DNA of 64,000 nt from the NCBI RefSeq assembly GCF_030272615.1, contig NC_081407.1, positions 441,591,213 through 441,655,212 on the forward strand. Direction: 5' to 3'. Made by a program: the position numbers and the translations under genes. Below, in pieces: positions 1-11,461 of this stretch (position 1 is its first letter; each line of letters begins with the position of its first letter). The stretch comes from Cryptomeria japonica. Its lineage: Eukaryota > Streptophyta > Pinopsida > Cupressales > Cupressaceae. The notes under the pieces were generated by a model. It was not told the origin of the DNA and did not search any database. It saw only the letters and a program-made list of their open reading frames with translations.

Positions 1-2891
1 TGTTTCAACTTTTCCTACTCATGTTGGACAGTTTCAACTAACTGGAAACTAGAAGGCATAGGAGAAGGGGGATATTATATAATGGGGCTAGAAGGTGGAG
101 GTCTTGCTGGAGAGGAAGCTATCATGAGTGTAGAGGATTCACCTAGATGGTGTTGACCTGCCAACTGACTCTAAAGTCTAGCGATAATGTTGTCCCTATT
201 GGCTATTCCCTCTTTGGCCTCATTGTAAGCCTTTAAGACAGTCTCCAATTTCAATTGGAGATTAGTTCTTTCTTTTGCCTCTTTCTTTGCTACTGCCACA
301 CTAAACTTTGCAATTTTCAAAACTGTGTTTGCAGCTTCCACCACCCCTGTATCTTGGACTCTCTTAACAATCATGCCTCCTAAGAGACTAGAATCTGATG
401 CACTTTTCCTCCTTTTGTTCTCATCCTTCTTCAATGACCACATGAATAGAGTAGCATTATCCTTGTTGAAGGTCACTCCTTCGATTGGCTTTGTTTCCTT
501 CCTCATTGCTTCAAGAACTAGAGCATCAACTATATCCCATTCAGTGAGGATTAACGTACTAGCTTTAGACACCATCTCTCTTCCTTTCTCAGGGGTAATA
601 GTCTTAAACTCTTCCATCATTTCTTGCTTTATTTCTTCTTGCACTTGAGTTGCATCTCTGAGAAGTTGTTCACTCTTCCTCTGCTCACATCTAACCTTGA
701 ATTGTTCCATGTTTTGCTTCCACACAAATTGCATGAAAGCCCCCATTGTAACAAAATTACTGTCAGCCAGGAATTCCTCACTGGCTTTCTTAACAGTAAG
801 GTCTAATTCTTTGCCCTTTACCTCACCATCAGTCAAGTTCATTTCAACACTAGGTGGCTTTTCTGGCATCCCCTCTTGGGTCTCCTCATAGGTATAGGCC
901 ATCTCACTGAGACTCCCTAACTTTAATAATTGTTCAGCCACTGCTTGGTCATCTACTATGAGGATAGGGGACTGAGATGGAGAATATTGAGGTTCATTAG
1001 CTTCAACTTCCTTCCCCAATCTTTTCCTTTTAGGGGAATCTTGGATGTCAGTTACATCTTCAATTGCTCTTTTCCCTCTTGAAGTGGAAGGCTCACCTGT
1101 CACTAGCATCATCACAGTGTACTTTGATTTCTTATGCATTACATAGTCACCAGGTGGGATAGCCTTAGCAAAGGCAGGCTTAGCTAGGACCAATTTAACC
1201 CTGTGATGATCATTTTGCATTATAGCCTCTATTTTTTCTTTTAATGTCTGCATGAGGTCTACAAAATAGAGAATCCAGAATTTGACTTTCTCCTCAAAAG
1301 GGTTAAAGCTAGAAAGAGGGTCATAGCTGGTATCAAATTGATGAATAAAAGTAAGTGCCCTTTTATATGCAACCCACTTCTCCTTCCTTAGTTCCTGCTC
1401 ATCTAAGCTGAATTCTTTCCTAATTAAATCTTCAAGGAACTGAAATTGGTGAGGCCTACCTTTACATACTGCCCTCTTCCTAAACATGCCATTGAAAAAG
1501 TCCTCAGGGTCTGCACATCTTGAAACTGCAATTGACAGCCTATATGGCTTAAAGAATTCTTCAAAATATTTCCACCCACCTTTAGTGATTACAAAATGGT
1601 GGGTCATGGTGATAGTTGGGAAAATGGTCCCTTTACTTCTATTGGTTAGCTCTGCCTCTTGTACTCCTCCAATTTGTCTCAATACTTCTGCAATTCCTTT
1701 CTTCAATGGGACCTAATAGGGCAGTAAATAGGGAGTACCTCTAAAACCACACACTTTGGAAATAGTAGAAACAGGGTACAAATACATGTCTCCCCAATTG
1801 TGAACAATCTTAATACCCTCTAAAAACTCTTTAGGTCTGAGGAATTCCAAGAGAGCCTTAGGAATCCTAGGGTTTTCTGTGCATAAAATAATTCCAATCT
1901 TAGATGCAAAGCATCTATCAAACTTAAGAAAACTAGCATCTTCTCTATCCCAGGATAAAACAGTGCTCGAAAGTTGGACAAACATCTCTTCCTTATCCTT
2001 TACCTTGACCAAGTCCATCTCCTTTGCAAAATTGTCAACACCTTTAAACAAAAACATATGCATTAATAGGGAGTACCATCCAAATGGCATATCCACCTTA
2101 CCATTTTTTATCCCTACTAGCCCTGCATGAATTGCATTAGTAAGGTATGGCACATAATCAAATGTTATCGCCAGAAGTGGGTTCAAAATTTGTGCAATCA
2201 TTAGCATGTAATGGGTTGGCACGTTTCTCTCAGCATCTTCTCCAAAGATCTGACATAGTGCCCAATACATACCCTTATCTCTCAGAGTAAATAAATTGAG
2301 GGAGAATGGTTCCATTATGCTGGGTACTACAACTATTAACCCCCCTATCTTAAAAAAAAAATCTTTCAATGGACCACTCCTAAGATGATCCCTCTGTGCA
2401 TTATAGATCTGGGCTAATGACTCAAAGTCAATAGGTTCTAACAAATTGGAAGCCTCACTGAGTTTAAACACATTTTTGAATTTATCATCTTTTATTTCAA
2501 TCAGGGCTGATCCCTTCACACTCTTGATACATCTTGCTATAGGGTCATAATTCTATGCAATCAGGGTCAACAAATCTACATCCATGAATACACCATGGAC
2601 CACAAGCTTCCCTACACCCAGTTCTCATATGCTATTCAAAGGGGCAAGGGAATGTCTTTGACCAAAATCTACTTTGAATAGTCCTAAACTTTATATCCCT
2701 ATTTCTGGATCCCTTAACCAATTAGCTTTATCATACAAGCAATCCCTAATTCTCAGAGGAGGGTTCTTTGGTACTAATTCTTTGGCCTTAGCCCCGACAT
2801 TGGTAGGCATGGTTAATTGTTCTAAAAAATCATCACAAATGTTCCCGTCCTAGTAATTCACTTTTCCTGTCAACTCCCTTCTTGGTGCCAT
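1..2891 (-). pseudogene. ORF-L, large LTR-encoded protein (3' LTR copy, partial)
   Basis: One frame runs from an ATG at 2891 (protein begins MAPRRELT) past the window start, interrupted only by in-frame stops, for example at 1713-1715 and 171-173. No frameshift is seen in about 960 codons. Several stops are sense codons in the other LTR copy: the stop at 1713 is Gln there, and an early TGA replaces Trp. A basic, nuclear-localisation-like cluster (SPKRKRL) lies near 1015-1040, about residue 620, and is followed by an acidic/Gln-rich stretch and a helical, heptad-rich region near residues 840-905. I recognise no family. No signal peptide or membrane segment is seen, which argues against an envelope role. 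The motif near 2045-2165 resembles one in P1 and P2 ORF2. Confidence 0.7.
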
Positions 2892-4689
2892 CTTGAAAAT
2901 GTAACTATACCAATTGAAACTAGCACAGACCTCTAATAAAACAATTCACACATCAAGAACTGAAATCAGACCGGAATTATCAAGAAATGACACAAAAACT
3001 TGTTATTCGCCTAAAGAAAAATGCTCCGCTCCAATTGCTCTGCAACAGACTTCAATGAAATGATATTAACATTCAGTTGATGGGGACTTCTAATATGGCA
3101 AGTTGGCATTGAATTTCAAGAATTAACCCTGCATGCTTCAGCCATCACCTCAAAATTGAATTCACAAACCGAATTCAAAAATAGGCTCCAACAGGTCATA
3201 ACTTCTTTGAGTATTTTTCTCTGTTTCACTCTTTCGCTATTTCGCAGAACATAAAACCGTTGCACTTTTCTTTCATGAAGCAATTCTGGTCATTGGATCA
3301 CAAGAACTTACACTGCCTTTATCTCTGTCTGATCTCTCTGTGTTAGTGTTAAGCCCCACCTTCTTTTTGCTATTTCGCGGGCTTTAACACTCATGCACTT
3401 TTCCTTCACGAAGCCATGCCAGCCATTAGATCAAGCTCTAACTGCCCAGTCTTTAACTCCAACAATGACCATCAGTTTCCCTAACTAACCACGCCTCTCC
3501 TTGATGGCTAATGGTTTTTGCCATTTTGCAGAGACTAAGCTGCAGGCATCTTCGGGCCACGAAACAATGATGACTGTTGGATTGACCAGAGAATGAATAT
3601 ATTTTAACAAGCTTCAAACCTCTCAAGTGGGCCCTTTATTCTCAGAGATCACTTGCATCACCTCGTCACTAGTTAACGAACGCCATGTGGTAGTTGGCCA
3701 TTTGCCCAAGAAGTTCCATTGGGTTCCATTCTGAAACCGCCATGTGCTTTACTGCACTACTTTCCATATAACTGTCGGTTGAAATCAAGTTGGGCCCTCA
3801 ACTACCCTTCAGAGCCACATGTACTCGACATGTCACTATTACACTTTACAAATTACACCATCTATCCTACCACGTCATGCCTTTGTGTGATTGCCACCTA
3901 TCTTTCGCCATTTTGCGATGACTAACTTGTGATCATCTTGTCTTTGCGAATCCATGCGGGCTATTAGATCTCAGGAACTTGCCTGTTGTTTATCCTTTCT
4001 ATAACCACCTCGCTCGGGCCCACCACCTTTTCGATACTTCGTGATAGGTAGAACACATGCATCTTCTAGCTGTGAATCAACATGAGTCATTGATCCTTTT
4101 CCAACTCGATCACCCTTTAACCAAGGAAAGTCGCTCGTCTCCGGGACCCGCCACATGTTTTCGTTGTTTCAAAGAACTTATGCCATGTGCATCTCAGGCT
4201 AGCGAATCAACGCAAGCTGTTGGATCATAATCAAGATGCAGTTCTTTTATTCGACAGTCAATCCACCTGGTCGGGCCCACCAAGGCTTTTTGCTACTTCA
4301 TGAAACTTAACTTGCTGGCATCTCTTCTTAATGAAACAACGACAACTATAGGATTAACAAAGAGTTGCACAATACTTATGGGGCCCGACAAACATTAGAA
4401 CAAGGTAAAGTAAAGGCACACAAATTTAAAAATTTAAGGGACCACCTAGGGAAATAACTAATGGGGGGACACTTCTCACGATAGAACAACCCTTCTTTAA
4501 GTGATAAAAGTAACACGGAATTAGAACATAAGGGTTTTTCTCAAAAAACTAGAAGGGTTAGAACTCAAACCTTAAACCCTCTTCTGACCTAAGACAATCA
4601 GAGGCAACAAGGCCATACCAGACTCAATTTTTTGTAGACTTTTAACCAATTATGGAACAAGAATATCCATTTTTAAAACAGTGATAACA
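1..4689 (-). repeat. G1 3' LTR, truncated by window start
   Basis: This segment matches 29161-33803 nearly throughout, base 1 corresponding to about 29161. Both copies end at the same place: TAACA at 4689 and a one-base-shorter AACA at 33803, after which the sequences are unrelated. It holds most of ORF-L (1-2891) and about 1.8 kb of non-coding DNA (2892-4689) that would be the U3 upstream region in element orientation. No clear purine tract precedes it at 4690-4833. The other copy has lost about 38 bp relative to this one near 4385-4425. About 1.6 kb of this LTR should lie before base 1. Confidence 0.82.
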
Positions 4690-4833
4690 GTGGCTCTGAC
4701 TAGGGATGGTTGATTGCAAGATCAACACAAAAATTCAGAAACTCTCTGGAGAAATAGACCAAACACAAGCCCAAAAAACAACAACAAAAGAAAACCTAAA
4801 TATGTATAGACAAGGACCTACTGTGCATGGACA

Positions 4834-6060
4834 TTAAGAGAAGTAATGTTTCAGGAATTGTCCATGCACTGGAAATTCGTGTACTTCATCATTCATATTC
4901 TGCAAAAAATATGAATCCTTTCCATTTAGATCACAAACCACAGAGGGGTCATCTTGTCCTTTCAATGAGGTCCTTTTGTCAAATAGATATTTTGACTCCC
5001 ATTGGATCTTCAAATTCCTGTTATGAGCCAAAGTTCTAATTTCTTCTATCTCCACCATCTGAATCATCCGGTCTTCCATAGGTTCAGATAACTCCATGTC
5101 TTTAGCTTGCAGGAACTTATACACTGGAAGAAGATTATTGATTGGCGCCCTAGATTGCATACAATAGACCAACTCAAAAGGTGAGACACCAATTTCTCTC
5201 TTAACAGTAACCCTGTCAGTCCATAAAGCTAATTTTAACTTCTGGTCCCAAGACCATTTATTTTCCTCCAAGATTTTCTTAATAATGTTCAAGAGGATTT
5301 TATTACTTGATTCAGCTTGCCCATTACCCTGAGGATGGTAAGATGAAGAATAGGACATAACTATTCCATGGCTGGTGCAAAATTCAACAAACTCTTCTAA
5401 CCTAAAACTCAGGGCATTGTCCATCACTAGTTTGACAGGGACTCTGAATCTGGTTATGACATTATCCATCAGGAATTCAATAACAACCTTACTTGTGGCT
5501 CTCCTAGTGGGTATAGCTTCAATCCATTTGGTAAAATAATCAGTAGCTACTATAATCCACCTATGGGCTCTTCCTAATTTCTCAACAATTTCTCCAATAA
5601 AATCAATGCCCCATTGGACAAAAGGTGCTTCCACTGTGATTGGGTTGAGGGGTAAAGCTCCCTCATATTTCAATTTTAATGAAAACTTCTAGTGTGGGTC
5701 ACATCTTTGGACATGCTCATGAGCATCTTTAAACAAAGTAGGCCAATAATACTCATCCTAAACTATCTTACCAGCAGTTGTCTTGGTAGAATAATGACCT
5801 CCACACACTCCATCATGCATTCCAGTTAACACTCTCTTAGCCTGGGATTTATCCAAACACTTTAGCAATGCCCCATCTCTATTCCGCCAAAATAGGTCAC
5901 CCTGAATGAGGACATATTTCTGTGACTTCAACTTTAGAGTTCTTCTCTGGTTAGGGGTCATTCCTTTTGAAAATGTTGCATCTCTTAAAAAATGTACTAC
6001 TTCTGAGTACCAGGGTTGCGTCTCAATACTGGTGACCAGGATGTTCTCAACTTCAACATC
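4834..6060 (-). pseudogene. G1 integrase
   Basis: This is the element's integrase, which would insert the cDNA copy into the genome. The N-terminal zinc-binding part is recognisable (CGGHYSTKTTAGKI, then YYWP, then a region that should hold the paired cysteines but reads CDPH). The core keeps all three acidic residues in context: D in WGIDFIG, D in VMDNALSF and E in GQAESSNK. The C-terminal end (FPVHGQFLKHYFS) is the usual end of Tat-type integrases, with no chromodomain. Stops occur near 5690 and 5758, between the zinc region and the core. The core itself (4834-5673) is an unbroken 279-codon frame. Confidence 0.88.
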
Positions 6061-6660
6061 AAGAAGGTTTGCTTCAGCCATAAGCTTTGTAAGGCCTAAA
6101 CCTCTCACTAATTTAGTTATCTTAATTTCTAAATCAAATTCTTGGATTCTGGTCATCCATCTGCATCTTTTACCTGTGACCTCAGACTGTGATAGAATAT
6201 CTTTGAAACCCACATGTAGGACATAAACAATTACTCATGCATTTACAATATATGGCCTAAAAGCTTTAACAACCTTGACCAAAGCATATGCTTTCTTTTC
6301 CATAATTTCATACTTTAACTATATAACCTGTAAAGATTTGTTGTAAAAAGCTATAGGATGTTCATATCCTTCATTATCCTTTTGTAAAAGAATTGTAGCC
6401 ACTATGTGATATGAAGCAAAAGAAAACAAAGAGAAAGGCTTACTATAGTCAAGGGACTTCAACACTGGTGCCTCCTGAATAGCCCTTTTGATTTCATCAA
6501 AAGCCTTTGAAGCTTCTTGATCCCAGTAGAACTTTGTATCCTTTTTAAGCAGTTTAACAATGGGCTTGACTATCTCTGCAAAATTTGCAATAAATCTTCT
6601 AACAAAATTTACTTTGCCCAAAAAAATTGGATACCTTTAACATTCTTTGGTTCAGGCACA
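6061..6660 (-). pseudogene. G1 RNase H between RT and integrase
   Basis: This follows the RT in the normal Ty3/gypsy position and would degrade the RNA strand of the RNA-DNA hybrid. The connection segment (FVRRFIANFAEIVKPIVKLL), the KFYWDQEASKAFDEIK block and the later EKKAYALVKVVKAFRPYI and RWMTRIQEFDLEI blocks are all seen. The first catalytic block is worn (FSLFSFASYHIVATILLQ, where an aspartate would be expected). In-frame stops occur near 6319 and 6230. It lies directly upstream of the integrase zinc region in the same polyprotein. Confidence 0.78.
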
Positions 6661-7429
6661 TTGTTTATAGCCTCAATTCTTTTAGGGTCTATTCTTACCC
6701 CTTCTTTGGAGACAATATGCCCTAGCAGCTTCCCTTTAGTAACAACAAAATGACACTTTTTTTGGATTTAAGGATACTCCAAATTCCAGAGCTTTATTGA
6801 AAACCTGCTCTAAGTGTCCACAATGGTCATCCATCCTTTTGGAGAAGCATGTCAAATCATCTTGATATACTACCATGATGATATTGATGAATTCCTTGAA
6901 ATCTACATCCATTGCCCTCTGAAATGTAGCTCCAACATTCTTCAAACCAAAAGTCATTCTGACATACACATATGTTCCCCAAGGGGTGGTGAAAGCAGTT
7001 TTGAATTGTTCAGATTCCTTTACTAACACTTGGTTATACCCTGAGAACCCATCCATCATAGACAATAGGTCACAACCAGTTACTCTTTGCAACATTGCCT
7101 CCATATTAGGAGAAGAGTAATTATCTTTCAAGGAGGCAACATTTAGGTTCCTAAAGTCCACAAAGAGTCTAATGTCCCCATTCTTCTTTCTGACCGAGAC
7201 CAAATTTGAGACCCATGATGAATGTCTTATAGGCTTAATAATTCCCCCTTCCCTTAACCTGGTCAGTTCTTGCTACATTTTAGATTCTAACAGGGGGTTG
7301 ATAGGTCTTTGTTTTTGTCTGAAAGGCTTAGCATTTGGAAGTAGAGGGACTTCATGCTAAAAAAGATCTTGTCTATACGCCTTCAGATCCTCATAAGACC
7401 AAGCGAAGACATGCTTATATTTCTTTAAT
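6661..7429 (-). pseudogene. G1 reverse transcriptase, C-terminal two-thirds
   Basis: Reverse transcriptase makes the cDNA copy. Visible blocks are the LVSVRKKNGDIRLFVDFRNLN finger region (broken here only by length), a palm aspartate in LLSMMDGFSGYNQ, the FGLKNVGATFQRAMD block and the catalytic YQDD box at about 6856-6867. The frame shifts at an A-run near 6770 and again at a T/A run near 6625; both are homopolymer slips and the expected protein continues in the neighbouring frame. Two stops lie upstream near 7278 and 7360. The frame begins exactly at 7429, the C1 insertion point; its N-terminal end is at 23070-23401. Confidence 0.88.
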
Positions 7430-8136
7430 TGATAGTTCTGATACTTAATGTAAGTACATAACCAATAGCCAACAAGATGAGGGGGGGGGTGAATCATACA
7501 AACTTAATCTTCCTTAAAAACATCAGATTCAACCTCAGTAACATATACTTCACTAATATAACCAAAACTGCTAAACATGAAAACTCAAAAGCATATAAAC
7601 ATCATATCACTCATAACACCAGATTTAACGTGGAAACCCAAATAGGGAAAAACCACTGTGGGATTTCAGACCCACTAAGAAATATACTCTTCTAGAGTAT
7701 GCTCAGTTAAAAGCAAATCCTATTAAAGATTACAAAAACATTGCTAGATGTGACCCGGTTAAGGGATTTCCCTTAGATCTGTTAGGATCTTCACCTTGTT
7801 AGAAGTGACCTTGTTAAAGGATTTCAAACACTCAATCAGAATGTCACCTTGCTAGAGGGTTTTACAAATAAGACTGTTAAGTCCACTCGATTAAGAGATT
7901 TTCTGTCACTTTCACAAAATAATAGTAATAAAAATCTATCTGCAACTTCACATCTAAAATGCTAAAGTAGATTCTTATTTGCTCAATACAATCTAGACAT
8001 AGAACTAATCTTGTCCATCTGCTGGGCTTCTATACTCTGTTATTCAAATAGGTCTTCAAGCTTCTATGCTCGGTAATCACTATGTAGCATCCCTGTGCAT
8101 ACATTTGCCCGCATGCATTGTTTATCAACAGTTCCC

Positions 8137-8144
8137 TATTTATA
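8137..8144 (-). promoter_or_regulatory. C1 3' LTR TATA-like box
   Basis: The minus strand reads TATAAATA, inside a block conserved in the other LTR at 22239-22246. Placement inside the LTR fits a retrotransposon promoter; activity is inferred only. Confidence 0.45.
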
Positions 8145-8945
8145 AACAATTAGCTAACCACTTAATCTCTTTGATCACACTTCCCATGATCAATCATAGC
8201 TATGAGATCTTCAAACTTGTCAAGGTTCAATGTATCCTTTGATTTGAAAAATGTTTTACCCTACCTTGGAACTTGCATACATTTCTTGGAACTTGTGCTA
8301 GGGTAATGTGGTTCAATCTGCGTTGTATATCTTCATGCCAATTTTCCTTTGACGTAGATTTATTAACAAACTTCGTGCATGGCATACCAATCATTTAATT
8401 AGTTCCAGCTCATCAGCTTCCTTCATTAAATAACGCATGTAACCATTTAATGTATTATGTTACAGCTCGATTACAACTCAGTTACAACTCACTAACAACT
8501 TGGTGAATACTAAACTTTACTTGGTAGACATTCTGCCTTCATTAACCGATAGCGATAACCTTAGGGTTTACCGACTAGGTTCTTTACTCAGTAACATAGT
8601 ATAGTATTAACCTTACAATTTACAACATATGTATGATGTTAAAATAATCTAAACATCATGCTCTCATCATTGTTTAACTTGGTAATAGTTGCCCACTGAA
8701 TACCTTATTCATCCCCTTATTCATCATATTCTTTCTATGTCTTTTACTGACATCTTTATACTCATCAAATCATACTTCTCAAGATATGACAACATCATAC
8801 TAAATTAGAAAATTAATTTCTTGACATTAATGACAAAATAATAATATTAAAATAGTAAATCATCCTTAATCAGTTATATCCATAATCATCAACAACCTTC
8901 TCAATATCCTTATTGAAATGCCAATAATCTCCCATTGTTTGTTAT

Positions 8946-8950
8946 AATGT
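8946..8950 (+). repeat. N3 target-site duplication, left copy (AATGT)
   Basis: AATGT lies directly before N3's first TG and is repeated directly after its last CA (16851-16855). The undisturbed C1 LTR at 23047-23054 has the corresponding unduplicated site. Confidence 0.85.
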
Positions 8951-10200
8951 TGTAGCGTCCTAAAATTGTGACACTTGCAATTTCGACTGCATTTCGGTCT
9001 TCACGATTGCGATGCAACACGCAACCTGAATGGAGACCCCGAAACTTGTCCACGACACTGAAAACTGCATTTTTCAAGCACCCTGGCCTGAAGCTCCTTG
9101 GACCCTGCTGTCCTGGGAGGTGGGACCAGAGCGCCCAGCGCCCTGGTCCCTCAGGACCAGGGCGCCTAGCGCCCTGGTCCCCAGGACCATGGCACCCAGC
9201 GCTCTAGTCCCTGGGTCCTATTTTGGGCCCGGTCTCCTAAGGGGTCTCAGGTCTTTTTGTTTGCAATTTGGAAATTATCATTTCCTGGTCGACCTAAGGT
9301 CGGGAAAATTAGTCTATCAGCCCTAATTGACAAGTATATAAACTACATTTTCCTCTTTCATTCGACATGATGGAAAAGGCGTGGAAACTATACTCAAGCA
9401 TTCAAGCATTCAAGCATTCCTTCAAGCAATTGATCATTTCAAGTCTCCATTCAAGGCTAAGTGTTGCATTCAAGACAAGGATTCAACCATTGAAGAGGAG
9501 ATCACTTACTACATACTACAACAACATACAACATCTATACCTTCGCACATAAGGATACAAACATCCTTAGAACAAGGTATTAGTACTTGTTTTACAGTCA
9601 TTTACATTTACAGCTCTTGCTCATTTCTTGGTTAATTCCAAAACCGGGGTTTGACCTAAAGGCAAACCCCTAAGCCCTAACCCCCCAATCGTCTTCGCTT
9701 TTCTGTGTGTAGGTTGCAGGTACGCGGCTAAAATTGAAGATCTGGAATCCTTGTGCAGAGACGAACAGATCCCCCTTCGTTTCGTGGATTTTTCGGAGGA
9801 CCGTGGCGCCGGGCACCATCGTCCCGACAACTTTTGCTCAAATTTGCAGGACAGCACCGTATCGACATTTTACTGCTAATTCCAGGTCCGTAGCTTCATA
9901 CTGTATTCCTATCTTAGTTTATAAGTGAATCTTTGTCACTTTCTATGCATTCCTAGCTCAATTCCTTTATCGATATTCTTTACAAAAGAGGGTAGCCTTG
10001 TTGTCATAACCCTTGAAATTCATCTAGCATCCAATCTTGCATTATGTGGGATTGGATCTTATGAGTTTCAACCCCTCTTTTGAATGTAAAGTCTCTCCCC
10101 TAAGTGAAAACCATCGAATCCTAGCGAACCTCCCTTCTCTCTCCTCGGAGTTGGAAGAGGGGAGAACAACTAGGGTTCGATCGCGATTTTCCGCTTTACA
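8951..10200 (+). repeat. N3 5' LTR
   Basis: Its 1250 bp match 15570-16850. A GC-rich minisatellite at about 9123-9215 has three units here and four in the 3' LTR, which explains most of the length difference. Many single-base differences are C/T or G/A at CG sites. A TATA-like box is present. The open frames crossing this region are by-products of the GC-rich repeat. Confidence 0.92.
9335..9342 (+). promoter_or_regulatory. N3 5' LTR TATA box
   Basis: TATATAAA occurs in both LTRs (15985-15992 in the 3' copy) in an otherwise conserved block, which fits a U3 promoter. Confidence 0.5.
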
Positions 10201-10203
10201 TTT

Positions 10204-10221
10204 TGGTGAACCCGACGTGAA
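10204..10221 (+). other. N3 primer-binding site
   Basis: A TGG-starting sequence (TGGTGAACCCGACGTGAA) follows the 5' LTR by three bases, where a tRNA primer site belongs. I cannot name the matching tRNA with confidence. Confidence 0.5.
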
Positions 10222-11461
10222 CATCCTTTCTGATTTTTCATGCTTAGATCTGAAAAAATTGATTACATTTCCATGTTTGATCTTTTGCAAAATTTTAGAG
10301 GTGATTGCATAAAAACCCTAAAATTTCTTTTTAGTAATTAAGCTTGTGAAATATTTAATTGTTAATGCTTGTTTCAGATCTATCCTTCTATTACAAATTA
10401 TCAATTCATATTTGTGCTTTAATTTTGAAAATTAAGTGGTTAAGTGTCAAAACCCTAATTTTTGAAACCTTCTTGATTCAACCTTTGACTGACAATTTCA
10501 CTGATCAAAACATCTCCAAATCAGCTGTAACTTTGGATTCCGCAATAAAATCATAATATCTTTTATCCCTGAAAATTTGGAAAAAAGTTGTGAGGACCGT
10601 GGCGCCGAGCGCCTTCATCCCCGACATTTTTTCCGAAATTTCGGGAGCGAGATCTTACTGTATTTTCCTGCTAAAGTCTAGAATTTTGGCTGATTTTATC
10701 AATTTTAACATCTTCAAAATTACAGTCCAAGTTGGTCTTATGATTGCTTGGATTAAGGCTTTTAAACATTCAAAAATCATTGAAACTGAAATTTTGTGTC
10801 AAAATTGTGTTCTTACTGTCCTAAATCTGAAAAGTGTGTTAACATTCATTAAAAAATTCAGTGCTTTATTCAAATTCTTGCATTTCGTGACTTTTGAAAT
10901 TAAGTGCTTAATTACAACAACTTTGATTTCTGCTTTCAAAATTGAATTTTGCGTGAAATTGAGTCAACTTTTGAATTTCAAAACTTGCATTGCTTTTGAC
11001 ATTCCCTCTAAAATCATAAAATTCAAAATTTTAGTTTCCCTCTCTTTTTCAAAATTCAAATTTTGCATTTTTTTGACAATCTGGGTAGGGTTCAATTTTG
11101 AGATTGTAACTTTAATTTGGCCTATCTACAGATCGTAAAATCACTCAATTTTTTCAGATTGGCTTTAAAATCATCATACCTTTCATCCCTGCAAATTTTG
11201 AAAAAAGTTGCAAGGACCGTGTTGCACTTCGAGCGCCACGGTCCCGGACATTTTTTCTGAAATTTCGGGAGACCATTGTGATTGCATTTAACAGCTTAAA
11301 TCTAGAAGATTGGCTGATTTTACTGAAAATTGCTACCTCTAAAATCAAAATTTTCTCTCCTTTTCTAGTGCATGAGTTTTACAACAATAAGCCCTACTTA
11401 CACTATTCCCGTTAGATGAAGCCGTAGAATTAAGTCTTTTCGAGGTTTAATTACCGAGGAG
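10222..11461 (+). other. N3 untranslated leader
   Basis: About 1.24 kb separates the primer site from the gag ATG. It is T-rich and has no supported gene; the open frame at 10590-11138 has low-complexity Phe/Ile/Lys composition. Two related modules beginning near 10550 and 11170 share the order 'atcccTG.AAATTT.GAAAAAAGTTG', a GGACCGTG motif, a CGACATTTTTTC-like stretch and TTGGCTGATTTTA. The GGACCGTGGCGCC motif also occurs in the LTRs (9799 and 16448). Confidence 0.5.

Larger units (their letters stand above)
7430..8950 (-). repeat. C1 3' LTR, main part (rest at 16856-16867)
   Basis: This matches 21531-23052 over its whole length and begins TGATAG in plus orientation. The last 12 bases of the LTR lie on the far side of N3 (16856-16867). 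On the minus strand it begins TGTTGG and ends CTATCA. It holds a TATA-like box and no gene; short open frames in it are not supported. Confidence 0.9.

Noticed and set aside
9030..9326. Proline-rich frames in N3 LTRs (also 15602-15976)
   Set aside because: Produced by the GC-rich LTR minisatellite; they lie in U3 upstream of the TATA box and change with unit number.
10590..11138. 182-codon frame in the N3 leader
   Set aside because: Low-complexity Phe/Ile/Lys composition in T-rich leader; no similarity to any domain and crosses the repeated leader module.
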